In this document: positions 17,630 through 26,652 of the stretch, piece after piece
Layout of the letters: every line of letters begins with the position of its first letter
How positions within the stretch are numbered: position 1 is the stretch's first letter
Made by a program: the position numbers and the translations under genes
Notes under the pieces: model-generated
Databases searched by the model: none
Seen by the model: only the letters and a program-made list of their open reading frames with translations
What the model was told of the DNA's origin: nothing
Assembly (NCBI GenBank): GCA_913045265.1
Contig: CAJWQX010000039.1
Coordinates: 1 to 33,274, forward strand
Length of the DNA: 33,274 nucleotides
Source: UBA11889 sp002313255
GTDB taxonomy: Bacteria > Pseudomonadota > Gammaproteobacteria > Pseudomonadales > Azotimanducaceae
Reading direction: 5' to 3'

Positions 17630-19825
17630 TTACGGGGTAGGGATATTTACGTTCTCGGCCGCCGCTAACGCTTCTTCACGGTCTTTCTTGGCGCGCGAAA
17701 TGATGTATTGCCGAATTCGCTCAACGTCTTCATCGGAATATAAATCCGCGTAACTGGCCATTCCCCGGTCCTGATAGAGACCCCCTCGAACGATAGCTTG
17801 AAAAAGCTCGTGCGATTCTGGATTGAGCATTCGTAAGTCAGGCAGTCCGCCGCCCGAGTGAACGCCAAACCCATGACAAAACCCGCAAACGTCGTGGTAC
17901 ATGACGTCGCCACGGTCAATGTCGTCGGCTGATCCAGTTAATGCCGGCGGTTCCGGGATCGTTAAATCGCGCAACGGGGGAACCGGAATGGTCCCGTTTG
18001 CTCCCAATTTAAAGACCACCAGCTGACCCGTACTGCCGTACTTGTAGGACGCACTATCGATCGCGTTGTTCCCGGAACCCGTCAGAATTGCCAGGTATTG
18101 CTCACCATCTAACGCGTACGTCATGGGAGGTGCGACGATCGACGCATACAGGTTGTGGCTCCATAGCTCGGTGCCACTACCGACGTCGTAGGCTGCTAGA
18201 AAGCCACTCGCGTTACCTTGAAAAACGAGCTCACCCGCCGTCGCCAGCGCACCACCATTCCACGGGTGCTCCAACTCTACCGACCACGCCGTCTCTCCCG
18301 ATAGCGGATCAAATGCGATGAAGTAACCCTTCGATTCGGGCGGCTCCTCGAACGCCTCCACCATTTGGTTGTACCGACCAAACTCGACCGCCGTATTCCA
18401 CGCGCCTGGGCGGTGTTTGTAGATTCCGGTTTCAAGATATTCCTCTGGCATCGCGTACAGAAACGGCATCTCTTGAATGGGGAAAAACATGAGTCCGCGA
18501 TCGGCGTTCCACGCCATCGCCTGCCAATTATGTGCGCCTTGCGGGCCGGGCAAGATCCATTGCGGATTCTGAGCGTAAACCGTATCCGGATTTTCGACGG
18601 GGCGACCCGTCGTCAAATCAACATGACTCGCCCAGGTCACGGCGCCGTACGCATGTGCGCGTAGCAGTTGACCGTCTTGGCGATCGATCACGTAGAAGAA
18701 GCCATTCTTGGGCGCTTGCATCAATACTTTGCGATCAACACCGTCGACGGTGAGATCGGCCAGCATCATGTCTTGCACCGCCGTATAGTCCCAATTATCT
18801 CCGGGCGTCGTCTGGTAATACCACTTCATGGCACCGGTATCGGCGTCGAGAGCAACGATCGACGAAAGAAACAAATTGTCGCCCCCACCAGGGGATCGAA
18901 TAGCGCGGGTCCACGGCGTACCGTTACCGACACCAAGATAGATTGAATGAAAATATGGATCGTAAACGATTGAATTCCATACAGTTCCTCCACCTCCTAT
19001 CTTCCACCACTCACCGCCTTTCCAGGTTTCGGCCGCCAACGCCATTTCCGGATGCTCGAACGGTAATGAAGGATCACCCGGCACCGTAAAGAAGCGCCAG
19101 ACTTGATCGCCCGTGGTCGCGTCATAAGCGGTGACGTAGCCGCGCACGCCATATTCCGCACCGCCATTACCAATGTAGACTTTACCGGCCGCGACCCGCG
19201 GCGCGCCCGTGATGGTGTAATTCCGTGAACGATCAAAGATGGTGTCGACCTCCCAAACGAGATCGCCTGATGCCGCATCGAGAGCGACAAGTCGACCATC
19301 GAGAGTGGCGAGATAAACCCTTCCCAAGTAAACGGCGAGGCCTCGGCTAATGATCCCGCAACAGGCGTCGCGAGCCGTTTTACCAGGAACCTTGGGATCG
19401 TATTTCCAAATTTCGTCGCCGCTCCTAGCATCAAGCGCGTACGCCACGTTCCACGTACTGGTGAAATACATGACGCCATCAACGACTAAAGGTGTCGCTT
19501 CCACCGCATGCACTGTATGGAGGTCCTTCGTCCAGGCGATCCCGAGTGTGCTAACCGAGTCCTGATTAATCTCGGTCAAGTTGGAAAATCGTTGTTCTTC
19601 GAACCCCTGACCATAGGCCAGCCACGCGCCGGGTTCGTCGACACTCGAGCTTCGGATTCGTTCATCATCGACCGATCCAACGGGGAGCGTTGGTCCAATC
19701 GGCGGATCTAGTGCTTGGTCAGGCACGCCTACGTCCCGGTACATCCATACGGCAACGCCAATCGCGACTACCCCAACCAACGCGACAACGGCAATCGTGG
19801 AACGCCCTATCTGATCCATCGGCAT
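17630..19825 (-). CDS. Quinohaemoprotein (PQQ/haem c) alcohol dehydrogenase
   Basis: A 731-residue periplasmic PQQ-dependent dehydrogenase fused to cytochrome c, oxidising alcohols and passing electrons to haem. It opens with a hydrophobic anchor (about 6-29) without a clear cleavage site, then the eight-bladed propeller. The adjacent cysteines of DACCGIISRG (155-156) form the usual ring over PQQ. DNWDYTAVQ contains the catalytic Asp with Thr two residues on, suggesting a calcium rather than a lanthanide enzyme. KNGFFYVIDRQDG and GPQGAHNWQAM match type I/II quinohaemoproteins. The C-terminal domain has CGFCH (647-651), SGGGLPDLR and Met689 as probable haem ligand. I chose ATG 19825 (GGGTAAG upstream) because the 47 residues encoded upstream are unlike a signal sequence. 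No PQQ synthesis genes are nearby. Confidence 0.93.
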   Translation of the reverse strand: MPMDQIGRSTIAVVALVGVVAIGVAVWMYRDVGVPDQALDPPIGPTLPVGSVDDERIRSSSVDEPGAWLAYGQGFEEQRFSNLTEINQDSVSTLGIAWTKDLHTVHAVEATPLVVDGVMYFTSTWNVAYALDARSGDEIWKYDPKVPGKTARDACCGIISRGLAVYLGRVYLATLDGRLVALDAASGDLVWEVDTIFDRSRNYTITGAPRVAAGKVYIGNGGAEYGVRGYVTAYDATTGDQVWRFFTVPGDPSLPFEHPEMALAAETWKGGEWWKIGGGGTVWNSIVYDPYFHSIYLGVGNGTPWTRAIRSPGGGDNLFLSSIVALDADTGAMKWYYQTTPGDNWDYTAVQDMMLADLTVDGVDRKVLMQAPKNGFFYVIDRQDGQLLRAHAYGAVTWASHVDLTTGRPVENPDTVYAQNPQWILPGPQGAHNWQAMAWNADRGLMFFPIQEMPFLYAMPEEYLETGIYKHRPGAWNTAVEFGRYNQMVEAFEEPPESKGYFIAFDPLSGETAWSVELEHPWNGGALATAGELVFQGNASGFLAAYDVGSGTELWSHNLYASIVAPPMTYALDGEQYLAILTGSGNNAIDSASYKYGSTGQLVVFKLGANGTIPVPPLRDLTIPEPPALTGSADDIDRGDVMYHDVCGFCHGFGVHSGGGLPDLRMLNPESHELFQAIVRGGLYQDRGMASYADLYSDEDVERIRQYIISRAKKDREEALAAAENVNIPTP

Positions 19826-19977
19826 TGAACTTACCCGCCCTGCACCACAATCTACGTCACGACAATAGCAGACCAACACCCATGTCGAGTCAGCGTAGTT
19901 GCCTGGAAGCGCGCTTGACGAGCCCGAAGCGTCCCAAGCAGACTCCCAAACGTTATCGAAACGCACGGAAAACGTTC

Positions 19978-21252
19978 ATGACGACGGACTTAGCAATACC
20001 CCTCGATCAACGATTCGAATTGGCATCTGCCGATTGGGTTCGCGAAGCCAATCATTTCCTCTCAGAGCGGCGCGAATCGATTAAACATTTCGTCCGACCA
20101 GTCTCGTTCTCGGTTGAGTTCGATAAAGCCCCTGAACACCTGGATTCGTCTGGCACACTGGGCTATACGATCGTTCTCGATGGCGCAGAAACAATGGTGA
20201 TCGCCAAACCTGATGCCACGGTTGATTTCTTCCAGCATTGCATCTATGACCACGCCATCCCGCCTGCAACCATCGTTCACGCGGACAATGAAGACTCGGC
20301 TCGCTGCCGCCGACGCGAGTACGAACATCTGTTTGGTGATTCGCTAGGTTATTACCTCGACGCCTTCGAAACGAATACAGACGTGTCTGCGCTGCTCATG
20401 GCATTCCACGATCACATGGCAAGGAGAACGGTCAACAATCCCGCGATCGTTCATCGAGCCCACCTGCTGGGACTTGAATCCAACTTACGGGAATTAGATG
20501 CCGTTGGTTACACGATACTACCCGCAGCGTTTAGCCATGCGTTCGCCGACGAACTGCGCGAAGAGACTCACCGGAACCACGCTGGTCGGCCAGAGGGCGC
20601 CAGTTTCCGTGCCACCATGCTGTTACAACGCGGGGCAATATGGGAACAAGCGGCCCTGCACCCTTGGGTACTTACGCTAGCCGAATACCTTCTCGGTCGC
20701 GGCTGCCTGATGTACCAGTCAGACACCATCGTCAAAGAAACCGGACAGGAAACACATCCTGGAATGCATTCCGACTACGGTGCGTCGCGTATCAACGAAC
20801 CGTTCCCCGATTATTGCCTTGAAGCCACCGCGGTCTGGGCTATCGATGAGTTTCAAGTCGAACACGGACCGACCGTCATTCGCCCAGGAAGCTTTAAAGA
20901 ACGGCGCCAGGTCCCACCAGGTACCACCCAGGAGGGCGCACAGCTTATTGAAATGGAAAGGGGTTCGATCGCGTTTTGGCACGGGGCGACATGGCATGGC
21001 TCAACACCACGAACGGCGCCCGGTCAACGAACATCGCTTCACAACGCCTATTCACGAAATTTTGTTCGAACCATTGAACGCTACGAGGACATTGATCCTG
21101 CCATCATCGCCCGCAACCCGCCGGCTTTTTCCACGCTTTGTGGGCTTGACGATCCGTTTGGAAAAAGCGGTGATGATGGCGCTGATTTCGAACGCCTTAT
21201 GTATTGTGCCGCGGCTGGATACGGCCAAGCAGAGCTTCTTGAGCAAGCGTAA
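19978..21252 (+). CDS. PhyH-like dioxygenase with long N-terminal extension
   Basis: A 424-residue protein. The second half is a PhyH-type Fe(II)/2-oxoglutarate oxygenase with H264-S-D266 (GMHSDYG), H340 (GATWHGS) and R351 (GQRTSLHNAYSR). EHGPTVIRPGSFKERR and EMERGSIAFWHG are typical family motifs. The first 165 residues are not part of that fold. VSFSVEFDKAPEHLD..GTLGYTIVLDGAETMVIAKPDATVDFF resembles the small sterol-carrier (SCP-2)-like lipid-binding fold; this is only an impression from the pattern. The start ATG 19978 is chosen over 19690 or 19882, whose extra residues are Arg/Pro-rich and overlap the divergent dehydrogenase gene or its promoter. The 152-base gap to the dehydrogenase start should hold both divergent promoters; I could not pick them out. 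Confidence 0.85.
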   Translation: MTTDLAIPLDQRFELASADWVREANHFLSERRESIKHFVRPVSFSVEFDKAPEHLDSSGTLGYTIVLDGAETMVIAKPDATVDFFQHCIYDHAIPPATIVHADNEDSARCRRREYEHLFGDSLGYYLDAFETNTDVSALLMAFHDHMARRTVNNPAIVHRAHLLGLESNLRELDAVGYTILPAAFSHAFADELREETHRNHAGRPEGASFRATMLLQRGAIWEQAALHPWVLTLAEYLLGRGCLMYQSDTIVKETGQETHPGMHSDYGASRINEPFPDYCLEATAVWAIDEFQVEHGPTVIRPGSFKERRQVPPGTTQEGAQLIEMERGSIAFWHGATWHGSTPRTAPGQRTSLHNAYSRNFVRTIERYEDIDPAIIARNPPAFSTLCGLDDPFGKSGDDGADFERLMYCAAAGYGQAELLEQA

Positions 21253-21284
21253 AGAAAGACATCGACTGTGACCCTAGCGGTGAT

Positions 21285-21395
21285 ATGCACAAATCAATGC
21301 GCTCTCGCGGGGATGCGGAATCATTTGCTACGGTTAGGGGGATAACAAACACGCTTCCCACTGAACAGTCAGTGCCGGAATGGGAACAGGTATGA
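21285..21395 (+). CDS. Possible 36-codon leader ORF
   Basis: An ATG-initiated ORF of 36 codons fills the gap between the PhyH-like gene and the DUF3089 gene. Its TGA overlaps the ATG at 21392 (ATGA), the arrangement used for translational coupling. AGCGGTG upstream is a modest ribosome site. The peptide has no recognisable features. It may be chance, and I list it because of the exact overlap. Confidence 0.2.
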   Translation: MHKSMRSRGDAESFATVRGITNTLPTEQSVPEWEQV

Positions 21396-22459
21396 AGAAA
21401 TTTCTGATCGTGCTAGGCGTCGTCATCGGTGTCTTACTTATTTTGGGATATGTCTTTCGAGGCGTTCTGCAATTCGCCGTCATGGCATACATGATGCGAC
21501 CGGATGCTGGATTTGCTGAAACAACGCCCCCTGCAGCCCCCGACTACACGATCGAGTCGAATTGGGCCGCGCTGCCCAGCAGGGAGGACGCGGCCGATCG
21601 AACGCCCATCGCGAACACCGAGACATTGCAATCGGCCGCTGACGTTGATGTCTTTTTCATCCATCCAACCACGCTTCTCGGCGGCGACGGTTGGAATCAG
21701 GCTTTGGATGACGAAGAGATCAATGGGCGAACGGACTACAGCACCATCATGGGTCAAGCGAGCGCGTTTAACGCGTGCTGCCGAGTCTATGCACCGCGAT
21801 ACCGACAAGCGACACTCCTTTCCTTTTTCAGTCCACAGGGCGACGGAGGAGATGCGCTTGAGTTGGCGTATCGCGATGTCGTGCAAGCATTTCGTTTCTA
21901 CATGGATAACTACAATAACGAACGCCCCTTCATCTTGGCAGGTCATAGCCAAGGTGGATTCCATCTCGACAAGTTGTTGGGCGACGAAATCGCAGGGACG
22001 CCACTCGAGGCGAAGCTGGTCGCTGCCTATCCAATCGGCTACTACATCGATGACAGTAACGGCATCCCCGTTTGCCAGTCAGCCGAGCAAACGGGATGCC
22101 AGGCGACCTGGAACACGCTCTCGCTGGACGCGAGCTCTGGAGGGTCTCCTGACTCGATTTGCGTCAACCCGCTCAATTGGTCGGCCAACGGCCTGCACGC
22201 AGGCTTCGACAAGAACCTTGGATCCGTGTCGTTTGAAAGAAACCAAGGGAAAGAAGATAACTACCCGGACATTGAACCTGGTGTCGTTGACGCCCAGTGC
22301 CGCGACGGGGCGCTCCGAATATCAGCAATTCGATCGGAGAACTACGGTCGCTCGTTCATAACCGAGGGCAATTACCATCTCTACGACTACAGTTTTTTCT
22401 ACATGAACATTCGAGAAAATGCGGTCGTACGAAGCAAAGCGTACCTAGCAGGGAAGTAA
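21392..22459 (+). CDS. DUF3089 alpha/beta-hydrolase-fold protein
   Basis: A 355-residue protein with an N-terminal hydrophobic segment (MKKFLIVLGVVIGVLLILGY) that acts as signal or anchor, then a lipase-like alpha/beta hydrolase domain. VDVFFIHPTTLLGG, FNACCRVYAPRYRQ and the nucleophile elbow GHSQGG (Ser186) match DUF3089, a family of putative exported esterases/lipases of unknown substrate. I prefer ATG 21392 (MKKFLIV, GGGA upstream) to ATG 21380, four codons earlier; both are possible. The domain continues to the end with no sign of truncation. It lies downstream of the PhyH-like gene on the same strand. Activity on esters is inferred from the fold only. Confidence 0.85.
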   Translation: MKKFLIVLGVVIGVLLILGYVFRGVLQFAVMAYMMRPDAGFAETTPPAAPDYTIESNWAALPSREDAADRTPIANTETLQSAADVDVFFIHPTTLLGGDGWNQALDDEEINGRTDYSTIMGQASAFNACCRVYAPRYRQATLLSFFSPQGDGGDALELAYRDVVQAFRFYMDNYNNERPFILAGHSQGGFHLDKLLGDEIAGTPLEAKLVAAYPIGYYIDDSNGIPVCQSAEQTGCQATWNTLSLDASSGGSPDSICVNPLNWSANGLHAGFDKNLGSVSFERNQGKEDNYPDIEPGVVDAQCRDGALRISAIRSENYGRSFITEGNYHLYDYSFFYMNIRENAVVRSKAYLAGK

Positions 22460-22469
22460 ACGAAGCCCG

Positions 22470-22487
22470 AGTCTTCTAGAGAAGATT
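22470..22487. terminator. Possible bidirectional intrinsic terminator
   Basis: AGTCTTC and GAAGATT pair as a 7-base stem with one G-U around the loop TAGA, followed by a short T run on the plus strand. It lies between the convergent DUF3089 and DUF2891 genes, where a terminator is expected. The stem is weak and the T run short. Confidence 0.35.
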
Positions 22488-22515
22488 TGTCGTGCGAAGA
22501 ACCCTCAAGACGAGA

Positions 22516-23553
22516 TCATTCAATTCCACGTGCGGTAACGAGATACGTCACAAAACTACCCAACCAGTGAGTACCCTCGTAGTGTTGCCCCGTGATGGAT
22601 GCCAACGCGGTTTCGCGGTGACTTAAACTGGCGGCACAAATGCTCGGTAATCGCTGATCATCGGGGGATAGTCCAGTGGCAATTCCATCCAGCATCCATG
22701 CACGGCTTAAATTGAGGCCGTCCAGGTGTGCCAACTTGGGGTCAGCTGGGTCGCTGACCTGAACCGGTGCCAACCAGTTATCTTCACCCGTCGTCGGCAG
22801 GAACGGCATGAAACGTTCCAACCAATCTCCGAAGTCAGACGGGTCCATACACCGGCGCATAAGATCCGCTTCAGCTAAACATGGCGACAGGAAATCGTGA
22901 CCACTCGGTTCCCAAGCTAAGGGCGCCTCACAATCCGATCGAAAATAGTCATGTGCTCGTTCGATCAGTAGCGTCTCAAACGACGCTTCATCTGCGGTCC
23001 GTGACCAATCGAGGGCAAGGCCCATCGCAAAAGCTGTTTGCGAATGTTCTCCTGACCGGATCGGGTAGGTCAGTTTCCCCAGCCATCCCGCCAATCGATC
23101 CGCTGCCAACTTCTCGAGCGGTTCGATTCCTATTTTCCAGTTCCTGGCACGCTCCGCGGACCATGGCCTTAATTCCGATCCAAGTTGCAGGAGCCAGGCA
23201 AGGCCGTACGGTCGTTCGAACGTCTGTCGATGATCGGCATTGAGGTAGTCGAATTCCGCCTCGAAGCCGTCCGCGACAAAACTTGACGCAAGTGAATCCA
23301 AGGCACGATCAGCGTAAGGAGCTTCCGGAAAGAGACGGACAAGACGCACTAACATCCAGTGACTGTGCACGGACGAGTGCCAGTCATAGCATCCATAAAA
23401 AATCGGTGTGTGTTGGCGAGGTTCGGCAAGATCTTTGGCATTTCGTAAGCTATGCGAGACATGATTCGGGTATTCACGGTGGATCGATTCCAGCACCCAA
23501 TCGGCGTAGACAGCCATGAGGTCGATTAACTCCCCCCGGGTTGGTTTCAACAT
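22516..23553 (-). CDS. DUF2891 family protein
   Basis: A 345-residue protein with the conserved opening of DUF2891: HREYPNHVSHSL, then FYGCYDWHSSVHSHWML (residues 52-68). It also has SGEHSQTAFAMGL and EPSGHDFLSPCLAEADLM further on. The many evenly spaced helices suggest an alpha/alpha barrel like those of glycan-active enzymes, and the conserved Asp, His and Trp residues would suit a catalytic pocket. The biochemical function of the family is not known to me. No signal sequence is apparent, so it is probably cytoplasmic. It is transcribed convergently with the DUF3089 gene and divergently from the ferritin-like gene. Confidence 0.88.
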   Translation of the reverse strand: MLKPTRGELIDLMAVYADWVLESIHREYPNHVSHSLRNAKDLAEPRQHTPIFYGCYDWHSSVHSHWMLVRLVRLFPEAPYADRALDSLASSFVADGFEAEFDYLNADHRQTFERPYGLAWLLQLGSELRPWSAERARNWKIGIEPLEKLAADRLAGWLGKLTYPIRSGEHSQTAFAMGLALDWSRTADEASFETLLIERAHDYFRSDCEAPLAWEPSGHDFLSPCLAEADLMRRCMDPSDFGDWLERFMPFLPTTGEDNWLAPVQVSDPADPKLAHLDGLNLSRAWMLDGIATGLSPDDQRLPSICAASLSHRETALASITGQHYEGTHWLGSFVTYLVTARGIE

Positions 23554-23652
23554 GGTTTAACCGCATCCGTAACCAACGAAGAGATGAATGACCTCAAGGG
23601 GAGGAAATCGCAACGAAAACAGTCGGTCTTTAGCAACTTTCCTTCCAATTCA

Positions 23653-23681
23653 TTGAAGTAAAAACGATAACCTACTTTACA
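23653..23681 (+). promoter_or_regulatory. Candidate promoter of the ferritin-like gene
   Basis: TTGAAG (23653-23658) and TTTACA (23676-23681) are spaced by 17 bases in the 185-base divergent gap and would start transcription toward the gene at 23739. The -10 match is poor, so this is tentative. Confidence 0.25.
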
Positions 23682-23708
23682 GCGGCGGCTCGGTCGCATT
23701 TACTTGCG

Positions 23709-23728
23709 TGTACGGGGACAGCTGTACA
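23709..23728. promoter_or_regulatory. Inverted repeat in the leader of the ferritin-like gene
   Basis: TGTAC and GTACA are separated by ten bases (GGGGACAGCT), ending 10 bases before the ATG at 23739. It could bind a dimeric regulator or mask the ribosome site. Five-base arms may also occur by chance. Confidence 0.25.
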
Positions 23729-23738
23729 AAGAAAGCAA

Positions 23739-24224
23739 ATGGCAAAACAACCAAGTTACATCGGTACTCTAACGGCAATAGCCAATGCCGAACGAGGAGG
23801 GTACGAACTCTTTAAGGCCTGGGCATCCAGTACGCGGGACACTCGCCTAAGGACCGCGTTAAACACCGTCGCCGTCAGAGAAGCCGAACACTCATGGGCG
23901 TTCGAAAAAAGACTCAGCGAACTCGGCTACCCGCTGGAGTCAGCGAAAAGTAAAGACGCCAACGAGATCGTTAAACTCGCGGGTTCAAGAAGTGCCGACA
24001 CCAAGAAATTTCATGCTTTAGGTATCGGTGTTAAACGGACTACGAACTCGGATGATCAAGGAGATCGGCTCCTCAGTTTACTTTCCGATACCACAATCGA
24101 CTCGCAAACGGGCGAATTACTCGGTCGGTTCATCTGCGAAGAACGTGATAGTGGTCGACTTCTGATTGAGGCGTACAAATCCTTGCAACGGCGCATCGGC
24201 TACAAGAAAAAACAAGAAAAATAG
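23739..24224 (+). CDS. Ferritin-like/rubrerythrin-type small protein
   Basis: A 161-residue helical protein. NAERGGYELFKAW places Glu18 on the first helix and REAEHSW gives an ExxH pair (Glu48, His51) on the second. This is the first half of the di-iron site of the ferritin-like four-helix fold. In the second half FICEERDSGRLL has Glu134/135 but no matching His, so the metal site may be altered or mononuclear. The tail is very basic (RRIGYKKKQEK). A role in iron or oxidative-stress handling is possible but not shown. The gene stands alone between divergent DUF2891 and convergent pepF. The ribosome site is weak (AAAGAAAG). Confidence 0.65.
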   Translation: MAKQPSYIGTLTAIANAERGGYELFKAWASSTRDTRLRTALNTVAVREAEHSWAFEKRLSELGYPLESAKSKDANEIVKLAGSRSADTKKFHALGIGVKRTTNSDDQGDRLLSLLSDTTIDSQTGELLGRFICEERDSGRLLIEAYKSLQRRIGYKKKQEK

Positions 24225-24238
24225 CTGCGGCAGAGTCG

Positions 24239-24262
24239 CGGGGCATGCCGACGCCCGTATTT
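24239..24262. terminator. Possible terminator hairpin between convergent genes
   Basis: CGGGGC and GCCCG can pair, with one bulged G, around ATGCCGAC, followed by TATTT on the plus strand. It separates the convergent ferritin-like and oligopeptidase genes. The T run is short, so confidence is low. Confidence 0.3.
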
Positions 24263-26121
24263 CATACTGACACGTCGTTGACGAGTTTTTCGAAATGATT
24301 CACCCGTGGTTTCAGCATTGCGACCGTTTCGCGCCAAAAATCAGGTCGCGTGAGGTCAACGTCCAAATGTTTAGCCGCCAAATCCTCCGCCGTCATCCGT
24401 CCCGTATCAAGGAGCAAGCCTTCGTATCGCGGGAAAAACTCGTCGCCGAAACTTAGCCGTTTGGCGTACACCCCGAGACTAAAGAGATACCCAAAAAGAT
24501 ACGGGAAATTGTAAAAACTCAAGCCTGAAATGAAGAAATGGAGTTTATTCGCCCAGAAGAGCGGGTCCGGTTCAGAAAGACTCTCGCCGTACCATTTTTC
24601 CCACGCTTGACTCATCAATTCTTTAAGTTCATCCGGTAGTAACGGACGTTCCTGACGGGCCTCATAAAAATTCTTTTCGAATTCAAAGCGTGTCGGAATA
24701 TTCAAAATAAACGAAACTAGCGCCCCCATTTCCTCCCAAGCGATCGCTAATTCTTGCGACGGCGTCGCAGCACGCTCGAGCAAAGCATCACGAACAATGG
24801 TTTCGCCAAACGTACTCGCGGTTTCGGCGAGTGACATTCCATAACTTCGCTGACTATCGGGTAGATCCCTCATCGTCCACGAATGAAAAGCATGCCCCAG
24901 TTCGTGGGCCAACGTGATCACGTCGCTCGCACCCCCGGTGTACGTCATGTATACGCGAGGCGTTCGTGATTTGGGGAAACCTGTGCAATAAGCGCCAGGA
25001 CGTTTGCGCGGACCAACGGTACCTTCAATCCACTTTCGCTTCGCCATCATTTCAACAAATTCACCCATCGTTGGATCGACGCTGCTATAGGCATTAGCGA
25101 TGAGCTCCAACGCTTCGGTATAGGGAATCGACCGATCTTCACCCCCGGTGGAAGGTGCCGGTGAGCGCTGGTCCCATGGACCGTATCGGTCCTTACCGTA
25201 TGCTTTTGCTTGTAAAAGGGCTGCGCGCCGGGCCAGCGGAATTGATTCCTCCGCTACCGAGAGAACGGCCTCGAGAGTCGCGTGAGAAATTCTATTCATG
25301 TGAGCTGGAGAATCTAGGAAATGGACCGGCCTTTTACTCGAGCGACGCCGGCCCAATTCCAGTCGCCATCCTGCAATCGCATTGATCGCAGCGGCGCAAG
25401 ATTCGACCTGCGCGCTCCATGACTCGTTGATCGAACGCCACGCGTTCTCACGTGTTCTATCGTCGGGATCTTGTAGTAATCCACTCGTTTCAGCCAAACC
25501 CATCAATTGCGATTCGTTGCCGACTAAAACATCGCATGTCAACGTCCCCGCAAGCTGGTCATATAAACGACCCCAGGCATGGATCCCGTCCTGGGCCAAT
25601 CCCGAAACAAGGTTTTCCTCACCGAGACTTAGGTTGAAATCACGACGCTTTCTCGCGTGCTCAACGACGAAGCGCGCTGATCTCGTCAGTTCGTGATTAA
25701 GATAGTCCTCTATGATCTTGACCGACACGAGATCGAGAAATTGTGACAGCGGTTGAGAAAGCTCCGTATACCGTTTTTGGTACGACTGCAGTCGGCCGGA
25801 CAACACTTGCGCCGCTTCGTCATGGCTATCCACACTCATACGACAATCCGCATAGGAATCAGGATTTCCAATGAGCGATCGAACATCTTCACTGATGCGA
25901 TGGATTTCACGGGCCGCCTCGATACCGGCCGTCGCTTCCTGAACACCCAATCCATCCGCCTCTTCAATGAGAGGGAGCAGCACTAAATTGTACTGGGTCA
26001 TTTGATCCATCAACTCTCTCGCCGAATTAAGATCGGCATCGATAGCGGGACAATCGGCGCTCTCGTATTCGCTCGATAGATCCCAAGGAACACCCTGGAC
26101 GTTGTTATTCATATCCGACAT
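24262..26121 (-). CDS. M3-family oligoendopeptidase (PepF-like)
   Basis: A 619-residue cytoplasmic zinc metallopeptidase that cleaves short peptides inside the cell. The zinc site is intact: HELGH (406-410) followed by Glu433 in SLAETAS. The surrounding stretch, from YMTYTGGASDVITLA through HAFHSWTM to STFGETIV, is the standard M3B/PepF signature. The N-terminal helical region and the C-terminal helices (FEKNFYEARQ, LSFYNFPYLFGYLFSLGVYAK) fit the usual channel-shaped fold, and the length is normal. GAGGT precedes the ATG at good spacing. The cupin gene ends 21 bases upstream on the same strand, so the two are probably co-transcribed. Confidence 0.94.
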   Translation of the reverse strand: MSDMNNNVQGVPWDLSSEYESADCPAIDADLNSARELMDQMTQYNLVLLPLIEEADGLGVQEATAGIEAAREIHRISEDVRSLIGNPDSYADCRMSVDSHDEAAQVLSGRLQSYQKRYTELSQPLSQFLDLVSVKIIEDYLNHELTRSARFVVEHARKRRDFNLSLGEENLVSGLAQDGIHAWGRLYDQLAGTLTCDVLVGNESQLMGLAETSGLLQDPDDRTRENAWRSINESWSAQVESCAAAINAIAGWRLELGRRRSSKRPVHFLDSPAHMNRISHATLEAVLSVAEESIPLARRAALLQAKAYGKDRYGPWDQRSPAPSTGGEDRSIPYTEALELIANAYSSVDPTMGEFVEMMAKRKWIEGTVGPRKRPGAYCTGFPKSRTPRVYMTYTGGASDVITLAHELGHAFHSWTMRDLPDSQRSYGMSLAETASTFGETIVRDALLERAATPSQELAIAWEEMGALVSFILNIPTRFEFEKNFYEARQERPLLPDELKELMSQAWEKWYGESLSEPDPLFWANKLHFFISGLSFYNFPYLFGYLFSLGVYAKRLSFGDEFFPRYEGLLLDTGRMTAEDLAAKHLDVDLTRPDFWRETVAMLKPRVNHFEKLVNDVSV

Positions 26122-26142
26122 GCCTACCTCATTTTGCTTCGG

Positions 26143-26610
26143 CTAGGGGGAAGGGTGAATCGGGTCAACCCAATGCAATCCCTTAGGGTCTTCAAGCACG
26201 GGCATATCCAGATTGATGACAACGGCGTCTTGATCGCTCCGTACAAGGACACAATACAAAGGCTCTTTCTTGTCAGCATTAATCTCTTGATGCGGGACGA
26301 ACGGCGGGACATAAATGAAATCACCCGGGCCCGCCTCCGCAACATTCTCTAGTCTTTCGCCCCAGCGCATCCGCGCTCGACCTTTAATGACATAAATAAT
26401 GCTCTCCAATTCACCATGATGGTGGGCACCGGTTTTTGCATCTGGATGTATCTCCACCGTACCCGCCCAGAGTTTTCTGGCACCCGCCGTTGCAAAATTG
26501 ATGGCGGCGGCTCGCGTCATACCATCGGTCTGCGGTGTATTTCGGTCTAAATGTTGGCCACTAATGACTTTAACGCCATTGTTACGCCAATCCTTGGACG
26601 GTTCACTCAT
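26143..26610 (-). CDS. Cupin-domain protein
   Basis: A 155-residue single-domain cupin. The two conserved motifs give metal ligands H63, H65 and E69 (GAHHHGELES) and H107 (PPFVPHQEI), around IIYVIKGRARMRWG and GPGDFIYVP. Such proteins bind a divalent metal and act as small dioxygenases, isomerases or sensors, so the function cannot be named. I start at ATG 26610 (MSEPSKDWRN, GAGAAAG upstream). An upstream GTG at 26646 would add 12 residues without family resemblance. It is followed by the oligopeptidase gene after 21 bases and is divergent from the hydrolase gene. Confidence 0.85.
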   Translation of the reverse strand: MSEPSKDWRNNGVKVISGQHLDRNTPQTDGMTRAAAINFATAGARKLWAGTVEIHPDAKTGAHHHGELESIIYVIKGRARMRWGERLENVAEAGPGDFIYVPPFVPHQEINADKKEPLYCVLVRSDQDAVVINLDMPVLEDPKGLHWVDPIHPSP

Positions 26611-26652
26611 GATTTCGCTTTCTCGAATTGTCCCCATCGATAACACGTCAAC

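Noticed and set aside
19826..19966. N-terminal extension of the quinohaemoprotein gene (start at 19966)
   Set aside because: The added 47 residues precede a normal membrane anchor and would block export; ATG 19825 has a ribosome site.
19690..19977. Upstream extension of the PhyH-like gene (start at 19690)
   Set aside because: It would overlap the divergent dehydrogenase gene, and the translated residues are Arg/Pro/Gln-rich without family match.
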